DNA from: Flavobacterium sp.
Lineage (GTDB): Bacteria; Bacteroidota; Bacteroidia; Flavobacteriales; Flavobacteriaceae
Reading direction: 5' to 3'
Assembly: GCA_029946065.1 (NCBI GenBank)
Contig: JAQSDU010000019.1
Coordinates: 62,001-126,000 of the forward strand
DNA: 64,000 bases
Shown here: positions 51,910 to 60,012 of the stretch, one piece after another
How the letters are laid out: each line of letters begins with the position of its first letter
How positions within the stretch are numbered: position 1 is the first letter of the stretch
The notes under the pieces: generated by a model
What the model was told of the DNA's origin: nothing
The model's database searches: none
The model's input: only the letters and a program-made list of their open reading frames with translations
Made by a program: the position numbers and the translations under genes

Positions 51910-52635
51910 CTACTCCTGCAAAAGAGCGTTCGCAACGGGAAATAACAACTCTACAAATTTAGCATACGCCAATTGCGAAGGATGCAATCCGTCTGAAGCG
52001 ACGAGTGTGGTGTTGTCCAATCCTTGTCTTGTAATGGGTGTAATGTCAATGAATTTTACACCATTCTGCTCAGCATAATTTTTAGCAAAGGCATTATATT
52101 GGTCAATTTCCGAAGAAATCTGTGCCTGATTTCCTGTGCTCATGCCGTAAGGTGTATAAGCATAATCCGGTATCGAAACTACAATTACGTGGTTTTTATC
52201 GCCTTTCGCCAAGTTTATGGCTGTATTGAGCAATTCAGGAAATTCCTGCTCATATATTGAAAAGGCTTTCTGTTGGTATTGGTTGTTGACGCCAATTAAG
52301 AGCGTCACCAAGTCATAATCATTAGGTAATCCAACTTGTGCAATTGTCGTTTTTAAATTGGTGGTTGTCCAGCCCGTTTGCGCCACTATTTTGAGGTTAT
52401 AATTGGCGTCGATGCTTCCGGCGAGCATTGTTTTCAATTGTTCCGGAAAACGACAAGTTTCACAAACACTTTGTCCAATTGTATAACTGTCTCCTAAAGC
52501 AAGATATTTAATGGTTCGCGCCGTAGGTTGTGTTATTGGTGGAACGTAGGCAGATTCGCTGTCGTCAATGCCGCCCGAGCAAGATACCAAAAGCAAAACG
52601 AAAAGCAGCTTTGCACATTTTTTAAGTAAGTTCAT
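51910..52635 (-). CDS. SGNH-type esterase/lipase lipoprotein
   Basis: About 241 residues. I start at MNLLKKCAKLLFVLLLVSCSGG (52635), which gives a lipoprotein signal with lipobox VSC. The SGNH catalytic blocks are YLALGDSYTIGQS with the nucleophilic serine, the Gly of block II in the VAQTGWTT region, GVNNQY with the Asn of block III, and ASDGLHPSQLAYA with Asp/His near the end. It hydrolyses an ester, perhaps an acetylated glycan, in the periplasm or at the outer membrane. It lies 50 bp downstream of DUF3050. Confidence 0.85.
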   Translation of the reverse strand: MNLLKKCAKLLFVLLLVSCSGGIDDSESAYVPPITQPTARTIKYLALGDSYTIGQSVCETCRFPEQLKTMLAGSIDANYNLKIVAQTGWTTTNLKTTIAQVGLPNDYDLVTLLIGVNNQYQQKAFSIYEQEFPELLNTAINLAKGDKNHVIVVSIPDYAYTPYGMSTGNQAQISSEIDQYNAFAKNYAEQNGVKFIDITPITRQGLDNTTLVASDGLHPSQLAYAKFVELLFPVANALLQE

Positions 52636-52685
52636 CTTTATATGTTTTACTAAGAAATACCTACGCAAAATAATAGTTTTCAGTT

Positions 52686-53468
52686 TTATGCGGGTTCCAT
52701 TTTCAGTGCAATTTTCTCTTGAATGGCATTCCACAAACCGATGCGTTTTTCAAGAGCTAAAACAGAAATTTCTTCGACTTCCTTCCATTTTGCAGCATTG
52801 TTACCGCAAAGTGTGCTGACCATTTCCAAGGCTTTCGGACCGTGATCGTCGGCATCTAATTCGATATGCCTTTCAAAATAATAAATCAGTTTGTCGAGAT
52901 TGGTTTCCGGAAAATTAGACTTGAAGTTTTTCAGGATTTCTGTAAACATCGCCGGAATCAAATCTTCTCTTCCAAAGGTAAATGCTGCGGCAATTTGGTG
53001 CGGTTTTCCTTCTTCGATGACACGGAACGTAAAATCTAGGAAAGCTTTGATGTCGGGATGTAAACGGCTGTTTTTGATCGAAACAAAAATATTTTGCATG
53101 CTGATGACATTTTTCAAAAAAGCATCCAATTGCGTTGTATCGGCTTTTAAATCCTGCATGGCTTCGACATACATTTCAAAATGGCTTTGTCTTCTACCGT
53201 CAAGCGTAAGATCACTTTCTTCCGCCAGAACGATTTCATTAATAAGATAACGTGTTTCTGGATTCTCGGAAGCAAACCATGGCGTAGTTGTGCAAGTAAG
53301 CTTGGATTGTAAGGCTTTCAATAGGGACATGAAATCCCAAACGGCATAGACATGGCTTTCAAGAAAGCAATTCAAATCGTCAAGTGTCTGGATTTTTTGG
53401 TACAAAGTATGCTGCAGCAACTGGTCTTTCTGCGTTTCGATACGGCTGTTGATGTAATCAGTATTCAT
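52686..53468 (-). CDS. DUF3050 (heme-oxygenase-like fold) protein
   Basis: A 260-residue all-alpha cytoplasmic protein. LESHVYAVWDFMSLLKALQ (about 32-50), a conserved His-x-Ala-V-W-D pattern, is characteristic of DUF3050, as is AEESDLTLDGRRQSHFEMYVEAM. Members have a heme-oxygenase or TenA-like helical fold, and metal-ligand-like Glu/His residues are present, but no reaction is known. It is flanked by the esterase gene and by a terminator belonging to the acyl-CoA dehydrogenase. Confidence 0.8.
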   Translation of the reverse strand: MNTDYINSRIETQKDQLLQHTLYQKIQTLDDLNCFLESHVYAVWDFMSLLKALQSKLTCTTTPWFASENPETRYLINEIVLAEESDLTLDGRRQSHFEMYVEAMQDLKADTTQLDAFLKNVISMQNIFVSIKNSRLHPDIKAFLDFTFRVIEEGKPHQIAAAFTFGREDLIPAMFTEILKNFKSNFPETNLDKLIYYFERHIELDADDHGPKALEMVSTLCGNNAAKWKEVEEISVLALEKRIGLWNAIQEKIALKMEPA

Positions 53469-53491
53469 AGCGTGAATTTTTTCGTAAAAGT

Positions 53492-53524
53492 AAAAAAGCT
53501 TCCCAGAAACAGGAAGCTTTTTGT
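53492..53524 (-). terminator. Terminator after the acyl-CoA dehydrogenase
   Basis: The stem AAAAAGCTTCC / GGAAGCTTTTT with an 8-base loop and flanking T-runs lies 25 bp past the dehydrogenase stop. Confidence 0.85.
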
Positions 53525-53548
53525 ATTGATTTTAGTTATTGTTTAATA

Positions 53549-54727
53549 CTATTTAAAAGCCGAAATCCCCGTGATGTCCATTCCGGTAATCAATAAATGG
53601 ATGTCATGCGTGCCTTCGTAAGTAATTACAGATTCTAAGTTCATACTGTGGCGCATTATAGAATATTCACCAGTGATGCCCATTCCACCCAATATTTGTC
53701 TGGCTTCTCTTGCAATGTGAATGGCCATATCAACGTTGTTTCTTTTCGCCATAGAAATTTGTGCTGATGTCGCGCGACCTTCGTTTCTCAAAACGCCTAA
53801 TCTCCAAGTAAGCAATTGTGCTTTAGTGATTTCGGTGATCATTTCGGCGAGTTTTTTCTGCTGCAATTGCATTCCGGCTATAGGTTTGTCAAATTGAATT
53901 CTTTCTTTGGCATAACGCAAAGCCGTATCATAACAGTCCATTGCTGCTCCGATTGCGCCCCAAGCGATGCCATATCTTGCAGAATCAAGGCAGCCAAGCG
54001 GTGCACCCAATCCTGATTTGTTAGGTAGTAAATTTTCTTTTGGTACTTTGACGTTATCGAAAATCAATTCGCCAGTTGCAGAGGCACGAAGTGACCATTT
54101 GTTGTGTGTTTCAGGAGTAGTGAAGCCTTCCATGCCGCGTTCAACGATCAATCCGTGGATACGTCCGCTTTCGTCTTTTGCCCAAACGACAGCGATGTCT
54201 GCGAAAGGTGCGTTGGAAATCCACATTTTGGCGCCGTTCAATAGATAATGGTCGCCCATGTCTTTAAAGTTTGTCGTCATTCCGCCTGGATTCGAACCGT
54301 GATCTGGTTCTGTTAAACCGAAACAACCGATGAACTCGCCTGTTGCTAATTTTGGTAGGTATTTCACTCTTTGTTCTTCGTTGCCGTATTTCCAGATTGG
54401 GTACATTACGAGTGAAGATTGCACTGATGAAGTCGAACGAACGCCAGAATCACCTCTTTCAATTTCTTGCATGATGAGTCCATAGGAAATCTGGTCAAGT
54501 CCTGCGCCGCCGTATTCTTCTGGGATATATGGGCCAAAACCACCAATTTCACCAAGGCCTTTGATGATTTGCTTTGGGAATTCTGCTCTTTGTGCATAAT
54601 CCTCAATGATGGGTGATACTTCACGTTTTACCCAAGCACGTGCGGCATCGCGCACTAATTTGTGCTCTTCGGTCAGTAAATCATCTAACAAATAGTAATC
54701 CGGCGATTGGAATAAATCTGGTTTCAT
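53549..54727 (-). CDS. Acyl-CoA dehydrogenase, glutaryl-CoA dehydrogenase-like
   Basis: A 392-residue FAD enzyme of the acyl-CoA dehydrogenase fold. Visible are the FAD-contacting GCFGLTEPDHGSNPGGM (about 134-150), the central GAKMWISNAPFADIAVVWAK and the catalytic Glu in ESVITYEGTHDIH (residue ~374). The N-terminus and overall form are closest to glutaryl-CoA dehydrogenase, which oxidises and decarboxylates glutaryl-CoA in lysine and tryptophan breakdown. Substrate choice is by resemblance. A promoter box is at 54753-54760; no operon partner is seen. Confidence 0.82.
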   Translation of the reverse strand: MKPDLFQSPDYYLLDDLLTEEHKLVRDAARAWVKREVSPIIEDYAQRAEFPKQIIKGLGEIGGFGPYIPEEYGGAGLDQISYGLIMQEIERGDSGVRSTSSVQSSLVMYPIWKYGNEEQRVKYLPKLATGEFIGCFGLTEPDHGSNPGGMTTNFKDMGDHYLLNGAKMWISNAPFADIAVVWAKDESGRIHGLIVERGMEGFTTPETHNKWSLRASATGELIFDNVKVPKENLLPNKSGLGAPLGCLDSARYGIAWGAIGAAMDCYDTALRYAKERIQFDKPIAGMQLQQKKLAEMITEITKAQLLTWRLGVLRNEGRATSAQISMAKRNNVDMAIHIAREARQILGGMGITGEYSIMRHSMNLESVITYEGTHDIHLLITGMDITGISAFK

Positions 54728-54752
54728 AACAAGCTTTTTGGTTTAATGGTGG

Positions 54753-54760
54753 CAAATTTA
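54753..54760 (-). promoter_or_regulatory. -7 box TAAATTTG for the acyl-CoA dehydrogenase
   Basis: Minus-strand TAAATTTG lies 25 bp before the ATG at 54727. The rest of 54761-54930 holds nothing that I recognise. Confidence 0.6.
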
Positions 54761-54930
54761 CAGAAAGAAATTTAACAATCCCGTGAACGAATGTTATAAT
54801 TTCAATCGAATTCGTAAAATTATTTTGAAAATGGGAATAAAAATTGTGAATATGGAAAATAAGAATAAGGTTGTCTGTATTGGGGAAAGTTTCCAGTCTT
54901 TTAAAGGCTAGAAGTTTTCAAAATAAGCGG

Positions 54931-55638
54931 TTACATTTTCAAATAAAAATCTTTTGTCAAGGCAATATATTCTGGGGTGTAATTGTGGCGTGAAATCTCA
55001 ATGATAAGTTCGTCAATAGGGAAATCTTCAGTTTTATTTCTGCTGAAAGCCATTAGACTTCTTTTAATTTCAGAAGTTGCGGTGCCTTTTGTATGGGTAA
55101 TTTTCATCGGATACAATTCAGCTTCGAATGCTAAATCCAGAAATTTCTTTTCTTCTTTGTATGGAATGATAACGGCGAAAATACCGTTTTCGGAAAGCAG
55201 TAAATCAACAGCTTCGATTAAATGCTCAAACGGCAATGCGTCCTGAAATCTCGCCTGGTCACGTTGTTCGTTTCCGGTGAAATAATCCTCAGAAAAGAAC
55301 GGTGGATTGGAAATAATGAGGTCGTATTCATCTTCGGGTTCTTCAATAAATTCATCCAACCCAGCGTGGAAACAGAAAAGACGGTCGCCCCAAGGAGAAT
55401 TTTCGAAATTCTCTACGCATTGTTCGTAGGCATTTTCGTCGATTTCCAAGGCATCAATTTGTTCGGCAGAAGTTCGTTGGGCTAACATTAATGACAAAAT
55501 TCCGGTGCCGGTGCCAATATCTAAAACAGAAAAAGGATTGTTGTATATTGGTGTCCACGCGCCAAGTAAAACACTGTCTGTGCCGATTTTCATCGCACAT
55601 TTGTCTTGTTCAACTGAAAATTGCTTGAATTGGAACAA
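54931..55638 (-). CDS. trmN6: tRNA1(Val) (adenine(37)-N6)-methyltransferase
   Basis: A 235-residue SAM-dependent enzyme of the YfiC/TrmN6 family. The opening MFQFKQFSVEQDKCAMKIGTDSVLLGAW (in parts) is distinctive, followed by the SAM motif VLDIGTGTGILSLMLAQ (about 39-55) and the catalytic NPPF in DLIISNPPFF (about 108-117). The start codon is TTG at 55638; no ATG is positioned better. It methylates N6 of A37 in tRNA-Val. The start codon lies next to the left arm of a 7-bp word array. Confidence 0.87.
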   Translation of the reverse strand: MFQFKQFSVEQDKCAMKIGTDSVLLGAWTPIYNNPFSVLDIGTGTGILSLMLAQRTSAEQIDALEIDENAYEQCVENFENSPWGDRLFCFHAGLDEFIEEPEDEYDLIISNPPFFSEDYFTGNEQRDQARFQDALPFEHLIEAVDLLLSENGIFAVIIPYKEEKKFLDLAFEAELYPMKITHTKGTATSEIKRSLMAFSRNKTEDFPIDELIIEISRHNYTPEYIALTKDFYLKM

Positions 55639-55642
55639 ATTG

Positions 55643-55797
55643 ATTAATAATTAATAATGATGGTGTGTTGAACTTATGTGCCCTAGCCCCGATAGTAGTG
55701 GAAATCCTTTTGTGAAACGCAGTGGAGCAAAAGATTGAAACGGATAGCGGGAAATTGCTCCTAAAAAAATTATTAATTATTCACTGTTAATTATCAA
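55643..55797. repeat. 7-bp word array whose arms enclose a dispersed stem element
   Basis: The left arm is ATTAATA, ATTAATA, ATGATGG (55643-55663). The right arm is TTATTAA, TTATTCA, CTGTTAA, TTATCAA (55770-55797), running into the rimM stop codon (55794-55796). The arms are complementary in parts (TTAATAATTAAT against ATTAATTATTAA-type sequence). A type A dispersed element occupies the interior. Confidence 0.75.
55682..55761 (+). repeat. Dispersed stem element, end type A, copy 2
   Basis: End box CTAGCCCCGATAG, stem AATCCTTTTG paired with CAAAAGATT, 15-base loop, closing box CGGATAGCGGGA. Same end boxes as 13782-13859 with a different loop and shorter stem, as expected if structure and ends are conserved and the loop is free. 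Confidence 0.8.
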
Positions 55798-56318
55798 AGA
55801 TACATTTCGAGTAAGCCTTCCGGTAAATTCATAATAACCTTTTTGTTTTCACGGTCAATCTTCACCAAAAAATGATCAATCATTGGAACAAGTATTTCGA
55901 CTTCGCCATTCAAAACTTCAAAAAGCGGTTGGGCAGACGAATCATTCACGGCGTGTATTATTCCGAAAACGCCTAAACGTTTGTCTTCAATTTCAAATCC
56001 GATGACTTCGTGAAAGTAGAATTTGTTGCCGCTAAGTTTCGGCAGCATTTTTAAGGGAAGGTAAACGGCGTTGCCAATAACAGCATCGGCGTCTTCCTCG
56101 GTGTTCATGTCTTCAAAACGAACGCGAAGAAAGTCGTTTTTGTGCAGGGAACTATTTTCAATAAAAAAAGGAACCAGATGTTTGCCGCATTCGACAAACA
56201 CTGATTCCAAATTTTCGTATAACTCGGGTTCGTCGGTATCTAAATAGATAAGGACTTCACCTTTGAAACTGAATTTTTTTGCGATTTTACCTAAATAGAA
56301 ACAATCTTCTTTACGCAT
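55794..56318 (-). CDS. rimM: Ribosome maturation factor RimM
   Basis: A 174-residue cytoplasmic protein needed for 30S head assembly; it binds ribosomal protein S19. The N-terminal RimM barrel (DCFYLGKIAKKFSFKGEVLIYLD, in parts) and the C-terminal PRC-like barrel with LGVFGIIHAV and EILVPMIDHFLVKIDRENKKVIMNLPEGLLE (in parts) are complete. It is 15 bp downstream of rpsP, the conserved rpsP-rimM operon order. Confidence 0.93.
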   Translation of the reverse strand: MRKEDCFYLGKIAKKFSFKGEVLIYLDTDEPELYENLESVFVECGKHLVPFFIENSSLHKNDFLRVRFEDMNTEEDADAVIGNAVYLPLKMLPKLSGNKFYFHEVIGFEIEDKRLGVFGIIHAVNDSSAQPLFEVLNGEVEILVPMIDHFLVKIDRENKKVIMNLPEGLLEMYL

Positions 56319-56333
56319 GAACCGCTGGAAAAA

Positions 56334-56948
56334 TTAAGCCTGAGTTTCTTCGTTGTTTTCTTCAGCAGCAGGAGCTTCTTCAGTTGCAGGAGCTTCTTCA
56401 ACGGCTTGAGTTTCCTCAGCAGCTACTTCAGCAACTTCTTCTGTTTCTTCAACTTCAGGTGCATTTGCAGCAGCTTCAGCAGCGATAGCATCGGCTTCAG
56501 CTTGAGCCGCAGTGGCTAAACGTTTTGCGTTAACAGCTTGTTCTGCTTTCAAAGCTTTTGCTTTAGCATCTGATTGTGCTTTAGTCAAACCTTCTTTTTT
56601 AGCATCAACTTTACCTGCTTTTTGGTCTAACCAGTCAGCCAATTTAGCATCAGCCTGCTCCTGGGTCAACGCTCCTTTGCGAACGCCTCCGTCAAGGTGG
56701 TGTTTCAACAACGCTCCTTTATAAGAAAGGATTGCTCTTGCGGTATCAGTTGGTTGTGCGCCATTGTGTAACCATTGAACAGCACTGTCAAGGTTAAGAT
56801 CGATGGTTGCAGGATTGGTGTTTGGATTGTAAGTACCGATTTTTTCAAGGTATTTACCATCTCTTTTTGAGCGTGCATCAGCAGCTACTACCCAGTAAAA
56901 AGGTTTTCCTTTTTTACCGTGTCTTTGTAATCTAATTTTTACAGACAT
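56334..56948 (-). CDS. rpsP: Ribosomal protein S16 with long Ala/Glu-rich tail
   Basis: A 204-residue protein. The first 80 residues are the whole S16 domain (VKIRLQRHGKKGKPFYWVV, DLNLDSAVQWLHNGAQPTD). A helical Lys/Ala segment follows (about 95-160) and then a tail from about 160 made of Ala, Glu and Val. The family is normally 75-90 residues; long extensions occur in Bacteroidota, and the low-complexity tail is expected to be disordered and acidic. A strong -7 box lies upstream, and a small hairpin GAGGT / ACCTC is in the leader at 56967-56981. Confidence 0.93.
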   Translation of the reverse strand: MSVKIRLQRHGKKGKPFYWVVAADARSKRDGKYLEKIGTYNPNTNPATIDLNLDSAVQWLHNGAQPTDTARAILSYKGALLKHHLDGGVRKGALTQEQADAKLADWLDQKAGKVDAKKEGLTKAQSDAKAKALKAEQAVNAKRLATAAQAEADAIAAEAAANAPEVEETEEVAEVAAEETQAVEEAPATEEAPAAEENNEETQA

Positions 56949-56996
56949 AATCTAAGATTAAATTTTGAGGTACACGACCTCGATTAATTAAGGGTG

Positions 56997-57004
56997 CAAA
57001 GATA
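56997..57004 (-). promoter_or_regulatory. -7 box TATCTTTG for rpsP-rimM
   Basis: Minus-strand TATCTTTG lies 49 bp before the rpsP ATG, leaving a leader of about 40 bases that can form a 5-bp hairpin. Confidence 0.65.
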
Positions 57005-57130
57005 CACTTTTTTTCGATTGTTGCTAATTCGCTTCTGATTTTTAATGTATTATTGTTTGCACTATTCGTTAAATATTTCAAATTACCGAGAAATTATTCA
57101 ATTTTCTTTAGCATATTTCGTTTTAAAAAC

Positions 57131-57138
57131 TATTTTTG
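57131..57138 (+). promoter_or_regulatory. -7 box TATTTTTG for the 57181 lipoprotein
   Basis: A TAnnTTTG match 43 bp before the ATG at 57181. An in-frame ATG at 57136 overlaps the box and is therefore unlikely to be the start. Confidence 0.55.
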
Positions 57139-57180
57139 TATCCAAAATACATCAACTACCCAATCTTAATTTATATTTTA

Positions 57181-57729
57181 ATGAAAAAGTTTTTCTCAAT
57201 TTTTATATTAACAGTAGCTTTTTGGTCATGTGAATCAGATGTGAAATTTAGCGACCCAGGTTTTCAGGGAAGAAAAGATAATTATGCTTGGAGAGCCGAT
57301 GTAACAACTGCTCACTTTGAAGCTACTGATCCTGCTACCGATCCAAGTGAAGGTTATTTGATTATTTCTGCATATAAAGGACTTGAAGTTGTTTCTTTAA
57401 AAATGCCTTTTAGAATCGATCAAGGTATCACAAAATTCAACCCTGAGATTTTCACTTTAGGACCAACAGCAGATGTTAGCGATGATATTTTTGTTAGTTA
57501 TGAATATGAAGACGGAGGATTTGCTTTGGTCTATGCAACCGATCCTGGCGAATATCCTGATGGTGATAGTGTAGGCAATGCTGGAATTACGATTAATGAG
57601 TATGATACAACGGAACATACTGTGTCAGGAACATTCAAGTTTAACGCTAAATATACAGGAACAAGCACAATCGTTAACGATAATGTAAATTTCCAAGAAG
57701 GCGTTTTCTATCACATACCTCTACAATAA
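57181..57729 (+). CDS. Lipoprotein of unknown function
   Basis: A 182-residue protein. The start at MKKFFSIFILTVAFWSCESD gives a lipoprotein signal with lipobox FWSC. The mature part is short beta-rich sequence with NYAWRADVTTAHFEATDP and many acidic loops (DPGEYPDGDSVGN). It resembles small DUF-type lipoproteins of flavobacteria with a beta-sandwich, but I cannot name a family. It stands alone between a promoter and a terminator. Confidence 0.65.
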   Translation: MKKFFSIFILTVAFWSCESDVKFSDPGFQGRKDNYAWRADVTTAHFEATDPATDPSEGYLIISAYKGLEVVSLKMPFRIDQGITKFNPEIFTLGPTADVSDDIFVSYEYEDGGFALVYATDPGEYPDGDSVGNAGITINEYDTTEHTVSGTFKFNAKYTGTSTIVNDNVNFQEGVFYHIPLQ

Positions 57730-57751
57730 TAAAAAATATTTTTTTATATCA

Positions 57752-57781
57752 TAAAAACCATCCAATTTGGATGGTTTTTTA
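57752..57781 (+). terminator. Terminator after the 57181 lipoprotein
   Basis: The stem AAAAACCATCC / GGATGGTTTTT with a 5-base loop is followed by a T-run. It lies just 14 bp before the next ATG. Confidence 0.85.
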
Positions 57782-57795
57782 CTTAAAGAAAGAAA

Positions 57796-59010
57796 ATGAT
57801 AGCGCCCCCAATCCCTCAAAATGAAATTTTTAGGCTTAAAGCTTTAAAAGAGTATTCGATTCTTGACACATTGCCCGAAGAGGAATATGATGATATCACC
57901 AGGTTGGCGTCTCAAATTTGCGGAACGTCCATTTCTACGATTACGCTCATCGATGAAAAACGACAATGGTTCAAATCAAAAGTAGGTCTCACTTCGTCAG
58001 AAAGCAATAGGAAAGATGCTTTTTGCGCCCATGCGATTATCGATCCAGATGACATATTTACGATAAAAGATTCCAGGCTTGACGAACGATTTCACGATAA
58101 TCCGCTGGTTGTGGGAGAACCTCATGTGATTTTTTACACCGGTGTACCGTTAGTAAGCCCGGACGGTTTTGCGTTGGGTACTTTATGTGTCATCGACGAT
58201 AAGCCGAAAGAACTGGACGCTGAACAACTTGCCACATTAAAAGCACTTTCCAACCAGGTAGTAAGTCTCTTTGAGCTCCGAAAAAGCAAAATGCTGCTCG
58301 AAAAATTCACAAAAGATCTTGAAACCAGAAATCTTGAATTGGAAAAATTCGCAAATGTAGCAGCACATGATATCAAATCGCCGCTTAATAATATTTCCAG
58401 CCTAACGCAGATTTTACTTTCCGATTATTCTGACAAATTAGATGATGAGGCTAAAATGCTCATGGAAATGCTCGATGTTTCTTCCAATACTTTGCGCAAT
58501 CTTGTTGATGGAATTTTGGAACACAGCAAAAGTGATGCTGTTCTCGTTGAAAAAAGATCTGTTTTCAGTTTGGAAGCGCTTGTAGACGAAACGGTTGTGC
58601 TGCTTGATAATGATAAACAATATAATTTCAAGAAGATATTTGAAGATAAAACCGTCTATACCAACAGGGTAGCTTTGCAACAAATCCTGATCAACCTTAT
58701 TGCCAATGCCATAAAATACAATGACAAGACTACGGTCGAAATTGAAATTGGCTTCTCCGAATCAGAAGAATACTACGAATTTTTCATCAAAGACAACGGG
58801 CCAGGTATTGCAGATGAAAATCTTGAGAAAATTTTTAATATCTTCGAAGTACTGACCTCAGAAGACCGTTTTGGGAATCGTGGGAGCGGTATTGGCTTGT
58901 CTACCGTTAAAAAACTTGTTGAAGGTCTTGGTGGAAAAATTACAATCGACGCTACAATTGGAGCAGGAACTGTTTTTTATTTTACGATTACCAAGTTTAA
59001 CTTTCTTTAA
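57796..59010 (+). CDS. Cytoplasmic GAF-domain sensor histidine kinase
   Basis: A 404-residue soluble kinase without membrane helices. An N-terminal GAF domain (about 20-160; SISTITLIDEKRQWFKSKVGL, then FYTGVPLVSPDGFALGTLCVID, in parts) is joined by a coiled helix to a dimerisation domain with His191 in NVAAHDIKSPLNNIS and an ATPase domain (NLIANAIKYND, KDNGPGIADENL, GSGIGLSTVKKLVEGLGG). GAF domains of this type often sense light, redox or small molecules; no chromophore cysteine or ligand is clear. No response regulator is adjacent. A terminator separates it from the lipoprotein gene. Confidence 0.87.
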   Translation: MIAPPIPQNEIFRLKALKEYSILDTLPEEEYDDITRLASQICGTSISTITLIDEKRQWFKSKVGLTSSESNRKDAFCAHAIIDPDDIFTIKDSRLDERFHDNPLVVGEPHVIFYTGVPLVSPDGFALGTLCVIDDKPKELDAEQLATLKALSNQVVSLFELRKSKMLLEKFTKDLETRNLELEKFANVAAHDIKSPLNNISSLTQILLSDYSDKLDDEAKMLMEMLDVSSNTLRNLVDGILEHSKSDAVLVEKRSVFSLEALVDETVVLLDNDKQYNFKKIFEDKTVYTNRVALQQILINLIANAIKYNDKTTVEIEIGFSESEEYYEFFIKDNGPGIADENLEKIFNIFEVLTSEDRFGNRGSGIGLSTVKKLVEGLGGKITIDATIGAGTVFYFTITKFNFL

Positions 59011-59199
59011 ATCTCAGAAACCCAATAAATCTCAATTTATTAAGCTTCAAACGGCGCTGTTTTGAATATAGCTCACGAAGCATCTGACGGATATTATTTT
59101 AGATTTTGTAATTAGGTATTTCTGCTATTCGGTTTTATTTTATATTTTTTTTAACTTACAAATAACTTAGCGCATAGTGCTTTACAATTTTATTAAGCC

Positions 59200-59207
59200 T
59201 ATATTTG
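59200..59207 (+). promoter_or_regulatory. -7 box TATATTTG for the RNA-binding protein
   Basis: A perfect TAnnTTTG match 22 bp before the ATG at 59230. The remainder of 59011-59199 holds nothing clear. Confidence 0.65.
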
Positions 59208-59229
59208 TTGTAATTAATAAATAGTACAT

Positions 59230-59649
59230 ATGAATATTTTTGTTGGAAGCCTTCCATTCAGTATTGAGGAAGCAGATTTAAGAGAATCTTTCGAGGCTTA
59301 CGGAGCCGTTGACACAGTAAAAATCATTACTGACAAGTTCACAGGAAGAAGTAAAGGTTTTGGCTTTGTTGAGATGCCAAATGATGATGAAGCACAAAAA
59401 GCTATTGACGAATTGAATGGAGCTACTGTTCAGGGTCGTGCAATTGTTGTTAATAAATCAGAACCGAAACCAGAAGGAGAAAGACGTAGTTTTGGTGGCA
59501 GCGGCGGTGGAAATCGTGGCGGTGGCGGAGGTTACGGCGGAGGAAGCAACCGTTCAGGCGGTGGTGGTGGCTACGGCGACAACCGCGGTGGCGGAGGTGG
59601 ATACAAAGGTGGCGATAGCCGCGGTGGTGGAAACAGAGGCGGATATTAA
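59230..59649 (+). CDS. RRM RNA-binding protein with glycine-rich tail
   Basis: A 139-residue protein. Residues 1-80 are one RNA recognition motif: RNP2 is NIFVGSL (2-8) and RNP1 is KGFGFVEM (43-50). The C-terminal 55 residues are Gly/Arg/Ser/Tyr-rich (GGGYGGG and GGGGGYGDN repeats), similar to eukaryotic and cyanobacterial cold-induced RNA-binding proteins. In Bacteroidota such proteins bind single-stranded mRNA and likely act as global post-transcriptional regulators where Hfq is missing. The gene stands alone with its own promoter and terminator. Confidence 0.92.
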   Translation: MNIFVGSLPFSIEEADLRESFEAYGAVDTVKIITDKFTGRSKGFGFVEMPNDDEAQKAIDELNGATVQGRAIVVNKSEPKPEGERRSFGGSGGGNRGGGGGYGGGSNRSGGGGGYGDNRGGGGGYKGGDSRGGGNRGGY

Positions 59650-59727
59650 TCCCCAATTCACCGGATTTGATCCAACAATTGGCATAATGTACTGTTAGAC
59701 GATAACACTATTTTTTTACCACATATA

Positions 59728-59761
59728 AAAACCATTCTTCAACCGGAGAATGGTTTTTTTG
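59728..59761 (+). terminator. Terminator after the RNA-binding protein gene
   Basis: The stem AAAACCATTCT / AGAATGGTTTT around a short loop is followed by seven T. Confidence 0.85.
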
Positions 59762-60012
59762 TTTGTGTTACTGGCTGCGGGTGTAAGGATTTCATTTTTA
59801 TTAAAGGCAGGAATATAAATCTGCGATAATTCCGCTAAAAGCGATTAATCGGTATAATTCCCATGTAAAAATCTGAGAATTTGCGGTCAAAATAATGAAG
59901 GCAATAATAGTTGCTTTGTTGATAACTTCCCGCTTATTTTTCTACAGAAAAAACTATTTTTGAATAACCAATTTGCGGATAACTTTACTTTGCAAAACCT
60001 TCAAAATCAACT
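59762..60012. other. Intergenic leader of dnaE; no gene seen
   Basis: This is AT-rich DNA without an open frame of note. It holds a 10-bp palindrome CGATTAATCG around 59841 and a -7 box TATTTTTG at 59955-59962, about 50 bp before dnaE. No -33 TTG is clear and no RNA gene is recognised. Confidence 0.5.

Noticed and set aside
59417-59698. Val/Ala-rich reading frame overlapping the RNA-binding protein gene
   Set aside because: It is the shifted frame of the glycine-rich repeat tail; the RRM frame is clearly the coding one.
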